A DNA stretch of 64,000 nt from Roseateles sp. DAIF2 (GTDB lineage Bacteria; Pseudomonadota; Gammaproteobacteria; Burkholderiales; Burkholderiaceae_C), in assembly GCF_015624425.1 (NCBI RefSeq), contig NZ_CP049919.1, forward strand, positions 3,658,001-3,722,000, read 5' to 3'. Under the pieces are notes generated by a model, which had not been told where the DNA came from, made no database searches, and saw nothing but the letters and a program-made list of their open reading frames with translations. Both the position numbers and the translations under genes were made by a program. How positions within the stretch are numbered: the stretch's first letter is position 1; each line of letters opens with the position of its first letter. Positions 51,870-60,599 of the stretch are shown in pieces.

Positions 51870-52940
51870 ATGACAGTAGTGAAGCAGCAGACCTGGGACC
51901 TGTTCTGCCGGGTGATCGACAACCATGGCGACCTCGGCGTGTGCTGGCGCCTGGCGCGCCAGCTGGCCACGGCGGGCCTGGCCGTGCGGCTGTGGGTGGA
52001 TGATGCCGCCGCCCTGGCCTGGATGGCGCCGGGCGGCGCGCCGCAAGGTATCGAGGTGTTGCCCTGGGAGGCCGCGAACAACGCCGCGGACTGCGGCGAG
52101 GTCGTGATCGAGGCCTTCGGCTGCGAGCTGCCCGAGCCCTTCATCGCCCGCATGGCCGCGCGCCAGCCCGCGCCGGCCTGGATCAATCTGGAATACCTGA
52201 GCGCCGAGGACTATGTCGAGCGCAGCCATGGCCTAGCCTCGCCGCAGTTCAGCGGCCCGGGCCGCGGGCTGAAGAAGTTCTTCTTCTACCCCGGCTTCAC
52301 GCCGCGCACCGGCGGGCTGCTGCGCGAGCCGGGGCTGATCGAGGCGGCCGAGGCCTTGGACGCGCCGGCCTGGCTGCGCGCCCAGGGCATCACCCCCCGC
52401 CCCGCCGAGCGCCTGGTCAGCCTGTTTGCCTATGCCAATGCGGCCCTGCCGCGGCTGCTCGAGGCGCTGGGCGAGCGCCCCACCCTGCTGCTGGCCTGCC
52501 CCGGCGCGGCCCAGCAGGCGCTGTCGGACCTGCCGCTGCCGCCGGCGCTGCGCTGGCAGCCCCTGCCCTACCTGAGCCAGGACGACTACGACCGGCTGCT
52601 GTGGGCCTGCGAGCTGAACTTCGTGCGCGGCGAGGATTCCTTCGTGCGCGCCCAATGGGCCGGCCGGCCCTTCGTCTGGCAGATCTACCCGCAGCATGAC
52701 GGCGCCCATGGCCCGAAGCTGGAGGCCTTCATGGACCGCTGGCTGGCCGGCGCCGAGCCGGCGCTGGCGGCGGCCTCGCGGCGCCTGTGGCGGGCCTGGA
52801 ACGGCCTGGCGGAGGGCGGAGAAATCGTCCTGCCGGACGCCGCCGCGGCCGCGATCCAGGCCCGTGCCTGGCGTGTGCAGTTGGCAGGGGAAGCCGATCT
52901 GCTGGCGCAGCTGCGGCATTTCATCGCCAAAAACGGCTAG
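51870..52940 (+). CDS. earP: EF-P arginine rhamnosyltransferase EarP
   Basis: 356 residues. It transfers rhamnose from dTDP-rhamnose to Arg32 of EF-P. The family start [24 protein letters not shown] carries the conserved Asn-His-Gly-Asp segment, and the C-terminal half has [27 protein letters not shown], which holds the catalytic Asp and Glu. The start at 51870 has a weak ribosome binding site; a GTG at 51879 is an alternative. The substrate gene efp follows 124 bases downstream, and that EF-P has Arg at position 32. Confidence 0.96.
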   Translation: MTVVKQQTWDLFCRVIDNHGDLGVCWRLARQLATAGLAVRLWVDDAAALAWMAPGGAPQGIEVLPWEAANNAADCGEVVIEAFGCELPEPFIARMAARQPAPAWINLEYLSAEDYVERSHGLASPQFSGPGRGLKKFFFYPGFTPRTGGLLREPGLIEAAEALDAPAWLRAQGITPRPAERLVSLFAYANAALPRLLEALGERPTLLLACPGAAQQALSDLPLPPALRWQPLPYLSQDDYDRLLWACELNFVRGEDSFVRAQWAGRPFVWQIYPQHDGAHGPKLEAFMDRWLAGAEPALAAASRRLWRAWNGLAEGGEIVLPDAAAAAIQARAWRVQLAGEADLLAQLRHFIAKNG

Positions 52941-53064
52941 AATGACGGGCTTTGCCGCGCCGGGTAAATTTGACCGTTAGGTATACAGGGACAGGGCGCG
53001 CGCTAGGGTCTTTATCGCATGCGGGGCATGCGGACCCCACCATCCCACCAGACTCGGAACCTCT

Positions 53065-53619
53065 ATGAAGATCGCTCAAGAAATCCGCGCCGGCAACGTG
53101 ATCATGCAGGGCAAGGACCCGATGGTCGTGCTGAAGACCGAATACAGCCGCGGCGGCCGCGGCGCGGCGACCGTGCGCATGAAGATGAAGAACCTGCTGA
53201 ACGGCGCAGGTACGGAAACCGTCTTCAAGGCCGACGACAAGATGGACCAGATCATTCTGGACAAGAAGGCCTGCACCTACACCTACTTCGCCGACCCAAT
53301 GTATGTGTTCATGGACACCGAGTACAACCAGTACGAGGTCGAGTCCGAGAACATGGGTGACGCCCTGTCCTACCTGGAAGACAGCATGCCCGTGGAAGTG
53401 ACCTTCTACGACGGCAAGGCCATCTCGGTCGAACTGCCCACCAGCGTGGTGCGCGAGATCGAAACCGAGCCGGCCGTCAAGGGCGACACCTCGGGCAAGG
53501 TCATGAAGCCCGCCCGCCTGAAGGGCACCGGCTTCGAGATCCCCGTGCCGCTGTTCGTCGAAAACGGCGACAAGATCGAAATCGATACCCGTACGCACGA
53601 GTACCGCAAGCGCGTCTGA
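53065..53619 (+). CDS. efp: Elongation factor P
   Basis: 184 residues in the usual three beta-barrel domains. The modification site is Arg32 in SRGGRGAA, the form rhamnosylated by EarP, rather than the Lys that EpmA modifies. It relieves ribosome stalling at polyproline. It follows earP, and a structured RNA element begins at the base after its stop, before the intrinsic terminator. Confidence 0.98.
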   Translation: MKIAQEIRAGNVIMQGKDPMVVLKTEYSRGGRGAATVRMKMKNLLNGAGTETVFKADDKMDQIILDKKACTYTYFADPMYVFMDTEYNQYEVESENMGDALSYLEDSMPVEVTFYDGKAISVELPTSVVREIETEPAVKGDTSGKVMKPARLKGTGFEIPVPLFVENGDKIEIDTRTHEYRKRV

Positions 53620-53690
53620 GTTCGGACCGAGGACAAGCCCAATGGCTTGTCCGACGCCGAACGAAGGACTGCCGCCATGCAGGGCGGCAG
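53620..53690 (+). repeat. Two-hairpin 3' UTR RNA element, copy 3 (after efp)
   Basis: From the first base after the efp stop: outer stem GTTCGG (53620-53625)/CCGAAC (53657-53662), internal loop ACCGA/GACG, inner stem GGACAAGCC (53631-53639)/GGCTTGTCC (53644-53652), loop CAAT, linker GAAGG, then a second hairpin CTGCCGCC (53669-53676)/GGCGGCAG (53683-53690). Same plan as the copies after rho and the glcG-like gene. Confidence 0.7.
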
Positions 53691-53716
53691 GCATAAGCCC
53701 TCCGGCTTGACCCACG

Positions 53717-53745
53717 AAAAAGGCACCCTCGGGTGCCTTTTGTCA
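53717..53745. terminator. Bidirectional terminator between efp and the acetolactate synthase gene
   Basis: AAAAGGCACCC (53718-53728) and GGGTGCCTTTT (53731-53741) form an 11-bp stem with a minimal loop between convergent genes. Confidence 0.85.
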
Positions 53746-53747
53746 TT

Positions 53748-55502
53748 TCAGGCCGGCCGGTAGTCGTAGCGCCGCCCTGCCCCGAGCCAGATCTCGCTGT
53801 GCGCGGCGCCGGCCGGCATCATCGGAAAACAGTTCTCCTCGGCCGCGACCACCACATCCAGGAAGAACGGCCCCTCACTATCCAGGCACTCCGCCAACGC
53901 GCCCTCCAGCTCCTCGCGCCGCTCGACCCGACGCGAAGCCCAGCCGAAGGCACGCGCCAGCGCAACAAAGTCCGGCAGTGCCTCGGTGTAGCTGTGACTG
54001 AGCCGGTTGCCGTGGATCAGCTGCTGCCATTGCCGCACCATGCCCATACGGCCGTTGTTGCACAGCACCAGCTTGACCGGCGTGCGGTGCTGGGCCGCGG
54101 TGGACAGCTCCTGGATGTTCATCAGCACCGAGGCATCGCCGCTGACGCAGACGACCAGGGCCTCGGGATGCGCGATCTGGGCGCCGATCGCCGCCGGCAG
54201 GCCATAGCCCATCGTGCCCGCCCCGCCCGAGCTGAGCCAGCGGCCCGGCCGGCGCTGGCGCAGATGCTGGGCGGCCCACATCTGGTGCTGGCCCACATCG
54301 GTGGCGGCGATCGCGTCGCGGCCGGCCAGGCGCACGTCCAGCGCCCGCAGCAGGACCTGCGGCAGGATCACGTCGGCCCGGTCCTCGAAATCCAGCGAGC
54401 GTGCGGCGCGCCAGCCCTCGATGCGCGCCCACCAGGCCTCCAGATCCTGGCCGCCGCGCCAGCCGCGCAGCAGCGCGCGCAGGCTGGCACCGCAGTCGCC
54501 CGGCAGGCCCACCGCGGTCGCCACCACCTTGCCGATCGAGCGCGGATCGATGTCGAGATGGATCACCTGGGCCGAGGGGCAGAAGCCGTCCAGCCGACCG
54601 GTCACCCGGTCGTCGAAGCGCGCGCCGACGCAGACCACCAGGTCCGCCTCATGCATCGCCAGGTTCGCCTCCAGGCTGCCATGCATGCCCAGCATGCCCA
54701 GGAACAGCGGATCGTCGGCCGGATAGGCGCCCAGGCCCATCAGGGTCAGGGTGCAGGGCGCGCCGCAGGCCCGCAGCAAGCGCGCGAAATCGGCACAGGC
54801 CGCCGGCCCGGCATTGATCAGCCCGCCGCCGCCGTAGAACACCGGCCGCCGCGCCGCGGCCAGCAGGGCCAGCGCGGCCGCCACCCGCTCGGCCGGCGGC
54901 TCGATCGCCGCGCGCGGCTGCGCCGCGGGCGGCGCCCAGGGCTCAGCCAGCGGCGCCAGCTGCACATCCTTCGGGAAGTCCAGCAGCACCGGCCCGGGCC
55001 GGCCCTCGGCGGCGCGGCGATGCGCCTCGGCCAGGCGCGGCGCAACCTCGGCCACCGCGCGCACCTGCACATTCCATTTGGTCACCGGCTTCGAGATGCC
55101 CAGCGCATCGCATTCCTGGAAGGCGTCGGTGCCGATCGCCGTGGTCGCCACCTGGCCGCTGATGCACAGCACCGGGATCGAGTCGCACAGCGCGTCGAGC
55201 AGGCCGGTGGTGGTGTTGCTCATGCCCGGGCCCGAGGTGACGAAGACCACGCCGACCTTGCCGGTCGTGCGTGCATAGCCCTGGGCCGCATGCACGGCCG
55301 CCTGCTCGTGGCGCACCAGCACGTGGCGCAGGCGCGGCTCGGCGTACAGCGCGTCGTAGAGCGGCAGCACCGCGCCGCCGGGATAGCCGAACACGGTGTC
55401 CACGCCCAGCGCCAGCAGGGTCGCGATCAGGGCCTCGGCGCCGTTGCGGGGTTGCCGGGCGGGAGGAAGGTCCAGGAGCTGCGGTTCGGCGAATGCGTTC
55501 AT
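53748..55502 (-). CDS. Acetolactate synthase large subunit, stand-alone
   Basis: 584 residues from the ATG at 55502. A TPP-dependent enzyme of the IlvB/IlvG type: N-terminal Pyr domain with the catalytic Glu in VLVRHEQAAVHAAQGYAR, a central FAD-like domain, and the C-terminal PP domain with GDASVLMNIQELSTA-type TPP-Mg motif and NNGRMGMVRQWQ. It would make 2-acetolactate or acetohydroxybutyrate for branched-chain amino acids. No small regulatory subunit gene is next to it. It is divergent from an Lrp-family regulator that probably controls it. Confidence 0.88.
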   Translation of the reverse strand: MNAFAEPQLLDLPPARQPRNGAEALIATLLALGVDTVFGYPGGAVLPLYDALYAEPRLRHVLVRHEQAAVHAAQGYARTTGKVGVVFVTSGPGMSNTTTGLLDALCDSIPVLCISGQVATTAIGTDAFQECDALGISKPVTKWNVQVRAVAEVAPRLAEAHRRAAEGRPGPVLLDFPKDVQLAPLAEPWAPPAAQPRAAIEPPAERVAAALALLAAARRPVFYGGGGLINAGPAACADFARLLRACGAPCTLTLMGLGAYPADDPLFLGMLGMHGSLEANLAMHEADLVVCVGARFDDRVTGRLDGFCPSAQVIHLDIDPRSIGKVVATAVGLPGDCGASLRALLRGWRGGQDLEAWWARIEGWRAARSLDFEDRADVILPQVLLRALDVRLAGRDAIAATDVGQHQMWAAQHLRQRRPGRWLSSGGAGTMGYGLPAAIGAQIAHPEALVVCVSGDASVLMNIQELSTAAQHRTPVKLVLCNNGRMGMVRQWQQLIHGNRLSHSYTEALPDFVALARAFGWASRRVERREELEGALAECLDSEGPFFLDVVVAAEENCFPMMPAGAAHSEIWLGAGRRYDYRPA

Positions 55503-55601
55503 GCCGACACTGTGCCCAAGGCCGCGCAGCAAAGGCTGCCGAATTTCCCAGAGTTTTTCTAGAACCCGGAAAATTCTTCTGCAAATCTAGAATATCGCCG
55601 C

Positions 55602-56063
55602 ATGAAGCTCGACAAATTCGATCTCGCGATCCTGGAGGCGCTGCAGCAGGACGCGCGCATCAGCCTGCAGGCGCTCAGCGAGCAGGTGGGCCTGACCAGT
55701 TCGCCCTGCTGGACCCGCATCAAGCGCATGGAGGAAGCGGGGGTGATCGAGGGCTACTCGGTGCGCGTCAACGCCGCCAAGATCGGCCTGGCCGACACGG
55801 TGATCGTGCAGGTCACGCTGAACGACCATTCGGACCAGGCCCTGTTCGAGTTCGGCCGTGCGCTGGAGCAGATCCCCGAGGTGCTGGAGGCCTTCCTGGT
55901 GTCGGGCGACTACGACTACTACGTGCGCATCGCGGTGGCCGACACGCGCGACTACGAGCGACTGCTGCGCGAGCGGCTCTACAAGATCCCCGGCATCCGC
56001 CACAGCAAGAGCAGCTTCGTGCTGCGCCAGCTCAAGCAGAGCCAGCTGCCGCTGCGGCGCTGA
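55602..56063 (+). CDS. Lrp/AsnC-family regulator (beside acetolactate synthase)
   Basis: 153 residues: winged HTH (about 5-60, FDLAILEALQQDARISLQAL...LTSSPCWTRIKRMEEAGVI) and a RAM/AsnC ligand domain (about 68-150). The S-P-C-W-x-R recognition helix is typical of the family. Two TCTAGAA copies (55558-55564 and 55586-55592) lie in the 99-base gap to the divergent acetolactate synthase and may be its sites. The likely effector is a branched-chain amino acid (inference). Confidence 0.92.
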   Translation: MKLDKFDLAILEALQQDARISLQALSEQVGLTSSPCWTRIKRMEEAGVIEGYSVRVNAAKIGLADTVIVQVTLNDHSDQALFEFGRALEQIPEVLEAFLVSGDYDYYVRIAVADTRDYERLLRERLYKIPGIRHSKSSFVLRQLKQSQLPLRR

Positions 56064-56090
56064 GCGGCGTGATCGGCCTTGAGCCGCGGC

Positions 56091-56402
56091 TCAGTGCAGC
56101 GCCGGGCGGGAGGCCTTCTTGGCCTTGATCTTGCCGCCCTTCTTGGCGGCCAGGGCGCCCTTCTTGCCCGACTTCTTGCCGCTGGCGGCGGTCTTCTTGG
56201 CACCGGCCTTCTTGGCCTTCTTGGCGGCGGCCTTCTTCTTGGTCGCCACGGCCTTGGGCTGCTGCTTGAGCACCTGGCCATCGGCGGTCTCGGTCCAGCT
56301 CTGCGGCGCCGCCGGCTGCTGCGCGGCGGCCGTGTCGGCCAGGCCCAGGGACAGCAGGCCCGACAGGGCCAGGATCGTCAGCAGGTTCTTCTTGATGATC
56401 AT
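56091..56402 (-). CDS. Secreted Lys/Ala-rich, histone H1-like protein
   Basis: 103 residues. A signal peptide (MIIKKNLLTILALSGLLSLG, ending near AAAQ) is followed by a short Pro/Gln stretch with SWTETADGQVLKQ. The C-terminal 55 residues consist almost only of Lys, Ala and Gly in AKK repeats, very basic. It would be a periplasmic polycation. The repeats resemble histone H1-like tails in cytoplasmic bacterial proteins, but the signal peptide places it outside. Function is unknown. Confidence 0.65.
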   Translation of the reverse strand: MIIKKNLLTILALSGLLSLGLADTAAAQQPAAPQSWTETADGQVLKQQPKAVATKKKAAAKKAKKAGAKKTAASGKKSGKKGALAAKKGGKIKAKKASRPALH

Positions 56403-56474
56403 GTGAGTTTTCTTTCTTCCTTATGCCGCCCGTTCTATGCGGGCGATGGTGGCTGCGGATTCTAGGCCGCGGCC

Positions 56475-57329
56475 CTATTCAAAGCGGCCTTCGCGCAGCC
56501 ATTTGGTCGCCACCCATTTCTCGCCGGCCAGCACCGGCGAACCGCCATGCAGGCTGCGCGTCACCGGATGCGGGCGCTCATAGGCGAAGTACACCGCATT
56601 GCCCTTGATCGGCCCCACCTCCAGGCCCACGTCCGGGAAGATCGTGCCGCCGCCGCCATCGGGCGTGTTGAGGTACATCACCAGGGTCGCGACGCGCTGG
56701 CCGCCGCGCTTCAGGATCGCCGGCGTGCTGGCGTGGCGGGTATCGAAATAGTCGTAATGCGGCAGGTACTCGGCGCCGGGCCGGTAGCGCAGGATCTGCA
56801 GGCCCTCGCCATGGTCCACCGGCCAGCCCAGCAGCGCGCCGATGCGCGCCTCGATGCGGGCGCAGATCTCGTTCTCGCCGCGTTCGAAGAACATGCCCTC
56901 GCTGGTGCGCGCGGCATTGACCTCGCTGCCATCGTTGGCCGCCGCCACCGTCTCCGAGCGCGCCAGCCGGCTCGCCGCGGCGGCGCGCAGCGCATCGCAT
57001 TCGGCCTCCGACAGCAGATTGCCGAACACCACCAGCTGCGGGCTCTTCAGTGTCAGCAAGACCTGGACCCGATGCCCGTCGACCGTCAGCACCGAGGGCG
57101 CGCCAGCCAGGTCCGGCTGCGGCACACGCACCGGCGCCGGCAGGCCCTCGGCCGCGGCATGCTCGTGCAGATAGCCCTGCAGGGTCTGCTCCAGTGCCTG
57201 CACCGCGATGGCCTCGTCCCAGCCGCTGCCGCGCATCGCCTGCAGCACCTGCTCCGGCGCAACGCCGGCGCGGGCCTGCTCGAGGATCCACTGCCGCAGT
57301 TCGGGGGTGATGGTCTGGGTGGCACTCAT
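56475..57329 (-). CDS. 2-oxoglutarate/Fe(II) dioxygenase, prolyl 4-hydroxylase-like
   Basis: 284 residues. An N-terminal helical part (about 1-80) is followed by a P4Hc double-stranded beta-helix domain. The iron ligands are His and Asp in LPHYDYFD, and the distal His in SLHGGSPVLAGEKW, where the Lys binds 2-oxoglutarate. RTSEGMFFERGEN is characteristic of bacterial prolyl hydroxylase homologues. The substrate could be a protein or peptide Pro. No obvious operon partner. Confidence 0.85.
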   Translation of the reverse strand: MSATQTITPELRQWILEQARAGVAPEQVLQAMRGSGWDEAIAVQALEQTLQGYLHEHAAAEGLPAPVRVPQPDLAGAPSVLTVDGHRVQVLLTLKSPQLVVFGNLLSEAECDALRAAAASRLARSETVAAANDGSEVNAARTSEGMFFERGENEICARIEARIGALLGWPVDHGEGLQILRYRPGAEYLPHYDYFDTRHASTPAILKRGGQRVATLVMYLNTPDGGGGTIFPDVGLEVGPIKGNAVYFAYERPHPVTRSLHGGSPVLAGEKWVATKWLREGRFE

Positions 57330-57356
57330 GAGGCGCGATTTTGCCCTCTACCCCAA

Positions 57357-58139
57357 CTAGGCCAGGCGGCGCCGGAACAACAGCCGCTCCGGCGTCGACA
57401 GCGCCGGCTCGTAGGCATAGCCGTCGACCTTGAAGTCCAGCAGGCCCTCGGGCCGGTCCACCTTGTGCTCGATGCAGTAGCGTGCCATCAGGCCTCGCGC
57501 GCGCTTGGCGAAGAAGCTGATGATCTTGTACTGGCCGTTCTTCCAATCCTCGAACTGGCATTCCAGCACGCGCGGCTGCAGCGCCTTGCGATCGGCCGCG
57601 CGGAAATATTCCTGCGAGGCCAGGTTGACGATCACCGGCACGCGCTGCTCGGCGATGCGGCGGTTCAAATGCTCGGCCAGCTCGTCGCCCCAGAACTCGT
57701 ACAGGCTCTTGCCGCGCTTGGTGGCCAGCCGCGTGCCCATCTCCAGCCGGTAGGGCTGCAGCCGGTCCAGCGGGCGCAGCACGCCGTACAGACCCGACAG
57801 GATCGCCAGATGCTGCTGCGCCCATTGCAGCTGTTCCAGGTCCAGGCTCGCCGCCTGCAGGCCCTCGTAGACATCGCCGTTGAAGGCCAGCACCGCCGGG
57901 CGGCTGTTGGCCTCGGTGGACTGTGGCTGCCAGGCGCGGTAGCGCTCGACATTCAAGGTGGACAGCGCTTCCGAGAGGTCCATCAGCTCGGCGATCGCCG
58001 CCGGGCTCTTGGTCTTCAGCACCTTGATCAGCTCGGCCGAACGCGGCAGGAACTGCGGCTCGGTGGCCATCCCGGCGACGGCGGCCGGCACGGGGGTTTC
58101 ATAGTCGAGGGACTTGGCGGGCGACAACAGATAGAGCAT
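57357..58139 (-). CDS. yaaA: Peroxide stress protein YaaA
   Basis: 260 residues matching the UPF0246/YaaA family, starting MLYLLSPAKSLDYE with the conserved SPAKSL. LAFNGDVYEGLQA, LSGLYGVLRPLDRLQPYRLEMG and FFAKRARGLMARY are also family hallmarks. YaaA limits DNA damage from peroxide by reducing free iron. It stands alone between the 2OG oxygenase and a transporter gene. Confidence 0.93.
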   Translation of the reverse strand: MLYLLSPAKSLDYETPVPAAVAGMATEPQFLPRSAELIKVLKTKSPAAIAELMDLSEALSTLNVERYRAWQPQSTEANSRPAVLAFNGDVYEGLQAASLDLEQLQWAQQHLAILSGLYGVLRPLDRLQPYRLEMGTRLATKRGKSLYEFWGDELAEHLNRRIAEQRVPVIVNLASQEYFRAADRKALQPRVLECQFEDWKNGQYKIISFFAKRARGLMARYCIEHKVDRPEGLLDFKVDGYAYEPALSTPERLLFRRRLA

Positions 58140-58181
58140 GGGGCGGAATTGTGCCCGTGCTCGCCCTGCCCTCGCGCGGGG

Positions 58182-59081
58182 TCAGGTCTTGCTGCGGCCG
58201 AGCAGCAGCAGGACCACGCCGCCCAAGACAACCAGAGCCGCCAGCCATTCATAGCCGCTGATGTGCTCGCCAGCGATCACCACGCCCAGCAGCATCGCGA
58301 TCACGGGGTTCACGAAGCTGTAGCTGGAGGCGAGCCCGGCCGAGGCCTCCGCCAGCAGCACCATATAGGCATTGAAGGCGATCAGCGAACCGAACACCAC
58401 CAGATAGACCCAGGCCAGCACGGCCTCGCTGCGCAGCGGGGTCTGCACCGACTCGCCGCTCATGAGGCTCAGGCCCATCAGCACCACGCCACCGGCCAGC
58501 ATCTCGCTGGCGAAGCCCATCGGGCCCGGCGCCAGCTGGAAGTAGCGCTGCGACAGCACGCTGCCCAGCGCCCAGCAGGCACAGGCGGTGGTGATCGCCA
58601 CCAGGCCGGTCGGCGAGGCGCCGAAGCCCTGCCCCTGGGTCAGCATCAGCACGCCGGCCAGACCCAGCGCGATGCCCAGCAGCTCGAGCCGGCTCGGGAT
58701 CACCTTCCAGATCAGGTTCAGCGCCGCGATCATCAGCGGCATCACCGCGATGAAGGCAACGACAAGACCCGACCCCACGGTCTGCTCGGCGGTCGCGGTG
58801 CCGCCCATGCCGCCGCCCAGCATCAGCGCGCCGACCACCAGCGCGTTGACCCATTGCCGCGCGGCCGGCCAGGGCGTGCCCTTGACCCAGCGCATCCAGG
58901 CCGCCAGCAGCAGGCCGGCCGCCAGGAAGCGCGTACCCATCTGGAAAAAGGGCGGGAAGCTCAGCAGCGCGTACTTGATCGCCAGGTAGGTGCTGCCCCA
59001 GACCAGCCAGGTGGCGGCCAGGCAGGCGATCACGCGCGGGCTCAACCCGGTCTGGGTGGGAGTGATGGTGGTGCCGCTCAT
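58182..59081 (-). CDS. EamA/DMT family transporter, YedA-like
   Basis: 299 residues from the ATG at 59081 (a TTG three codons upstream is less likely). Ten membrane helices in two EamA repeats, with WGSTYLAIKYALLSFPPFFQMGTRF near the start as in YedA-type exporters. It is divergent from an Lrp-family regulator, so it is probably an amino acid or metabolite exporter under that regulator's control. Confidence 0.85.
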   Translation of the reverse strand: MSGTTITPTQTGLSPRVIACLAATWLVWGSTYLAIKYALLSFPPFFQMGTRFLAAGLLLAAWMRWVKGTPWPAARQWVNALVVGALMLGGGMGGTATAEQTVGSGLVVAFIAVMPLMIAALNLIWKVIPSRLELLGIALGLAGVLMLTQGQGFGASPTGLVAITTACACWALGSVLSQRYFQLAPGPMGFASEMLAGGVVLMGLSLMSGESVQTPLRSEAVLAWVYLVVFGSLIAFNAYMVLLAEASAGLASSYSFVNPVIAMLLGVVIAGEHISGYEWLAALVVLGGVVLLLLGRSKT

Positions 59082-59121
59082 GGCCGTCAATGCTAGGCAG
59101 GGAGGCCGCCGGCTTGAATAT

Positions 59122-59140
59122 GCATTTCAAGATTAAATGC
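59122..59140. promoter_or_regulatory. Candidate operator between the YedA-like and Lrp genes
   Basis: GCATTT (59122-59127) and AAATGC (59135-59140) form a perfect inverted repeat with a 7-base, AT-rich centre, typical of Lrp/AsnC sites. It lies in the 109-base divergent gap, directly before a TTGACC (59141-59146). Confidence 0.5.
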
Positions 59141-59190
59141 TTGACCCACCTTAAACTTGCAGGAGATTTCGCCACATCGCCTGCAAAGTC

Positions 59191-59721
59191 ATGAGCAATA
59201 CCGAGCTGGACCTCCATGACCACCGCATCCTGGCCGAGCTGCAGGCGGACGCCCGGCTCTCGATGGCCGAGCTGGGCCGGCGGGTGCACCTGAGCCAGCC
59301 GGCCGTCACCGAGCGGGTGCGCAAGCTGGAGGAATCGGGCGTGATCCGCGGCTACCGCGCGATCGTCGACTGCGCGCCGCTGGGCTATGCGATCCGCGCA
59401 GTGGTCCGCGTCGGCCGCGCCGACGAGCCGCGCATGCTGCGCGCGCTGGAGGCCAGCCCGGAGGTGCTGAACGCCTACAACATCACCGGCGAGGACAGCT
59501 GGCTGTTCGAGATCGCGGTGCGCGACGTCGCGCACCTGGAACTGGTGCTGCAGCGCTTCTGCGCGCTGGCCCAGACCTCCACCGCCATCGTGCTGAAGGT
59601 GCTGCGCCAGCATGCGCCGCTGCGCCCGGCCGCCGCGCTGGCAACAGAGCCGATGGCGGCGCCCCAAGAAAAAACGCCGGCCACCGCGGTTAAGCGGCGC
59701 CGGCGTGGCTCATTGACTTGA
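59191..59721 (+). CDS. Lrp/AsnC-family regulator (beside YedA-like transporter)
   Basis: 176 residues: HTH (about 8-62, ADARLSMAELGRRVHLSQPAVTERVRKLEESGVI) and a RAM domain. A basic tail (KRRRRGSLT) after about residue 155 is encoded by DNA that also forms the terminator of the convergent Bax inhibitor-1 gene, so the tail may be a by-product. It likely controls the divergent exporter. Confidence 0.9.
   Translation: MSNTELDLHDHRILAELQADARLSMAELGRRVHLSQPAVTERVRKLEESGVIRGYRAIVDCAPLGYAIRAVVRVGRADEPRMLRALEASPEVLNAYNITGEDSWLFEIAVRDVAHLELVLQRFCALAQTSTAIVLKVLRQHAPLRPAAALATEPMAAPQEKTPATAVKRRRRGSLT
59668..59706 (-). terminator. Terminator of the second Bax inhibitor-1 gene, inside the Lrp coding end
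   Basis: On the minus strand ACGCCGGC (59699-59706 complement) pairs with GCCGGCGT (59674-59681 complement), followed by a T run at 59668-59673. It overlaps the last codons of the convergent lrp-like gene. Confidence 0.65.
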
Positions 59722-59779
59722 ATCGCTTCAGGCCGTCAGCCCAAGACTCAGGGAGTCCTCACATAACTGGTAGTCCTGC

Positions 59780-60484
59780 TTACTCGTTGCTGCTGCCGAA
59801 ACCGAACAGGCTCAACAGCGCGGAGAACAGGTTGAAGATCGACACGAACAGGCCCACGGTGGCCAGGATGTAGTTGGTCTCGCCGCCGTGCACGATGCGG
59901 CTGGTCTCCATCAGGATCAGGCCGCTGGACAGCAGCACCACCAGACCCGAGACGGCCAGCGACAGCGCGGGCAGCTGGAAGAACATCGCGGCCAGGCCCA
60001 TCAGCAGCGCGATCACCATGCCGGCAAACAGGAAGCCGCCCATGAAGCTGAAATCACGCTTGCTGGTCAGCACCCAGGCCGACAGCGCGAAGAAGGTCGC
60101 GGCCGTCGTGCCCAGCGCCAGGGTCACGACCTGCACGCCGCCGCTCATCGCCAGGTAATGGCTGATCAGCGGGCCCATCGTGTAGCCCATGAAACCGGTC
60201 AGGCCGAACACCGACAGCAGACCCCAGCCGCTGTTGGCCAGCTTGTGGGTCAGGAACAGCAGGCCGAAATAGCCGCCCAGGGTCAGCAGGATGCCCGGAC
60301 GCGGCAGACCCAGCGCCGCGCTGCCGCCGGCGACGACGGCGGCCCACAGCAGGGTCATGCCCAGCAGCGCATAGGTATTGCGCAGCACGCGGTGCGTGGC
60401 AAGCAGGCTGGTGTCGCGGCGACCCATGCCCTGCTGCGGCAGGACGGCCACGCTGACATTGGAAGGATCACGCGGGGAATTCAT
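59780..60484 (-). CDS. Bax inhibitor-1/YccA family membrane protein (paralogue 2)
   Basis: 234 residues with seven predicted membrane helices and the C-terminal signature ETSRIVHGGETNYILATV. It diverges from the paralogue at 26.9 kb over most of its length, so it is not a recent duplicate. Its DNA terminator lies in the convergent lrp-like gene. YccA-type members are FtsH partners; a similar role is possible. Confidence 0.93.
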   Translation of the reverse strand: MNSPRDPSNVSVAVLPQQGMGRRDTSLLATHRVLRNTYALLGMTLLWAAVVAGGSAALGLPRPGILLTLGGYFGLLFLTHKLANSGWGLLSVFGLTGFMGYTMGPLISHYLAMSGGVQVVTLALGTTAATFFALSAWVLTSKRDFSFMGGFLFAGMVIALLMGLAAMFFQLPALSLAVSGLVVLLSSGLILMETSRIVHGGETNYILATVGLFVSIFNLFSALLSLFGFGSSNE

Positions 60485-60599
60485 CAGGGAAATCCTTTGG
60501 TAGGAAGTACAGGCCTGTAATTTAGGCAGACCGATACTTCGCGTAAATTCGATTTTTCAGTCTCATCGTTTCGATAAAATCGAATCAGGAGATCCCGCG

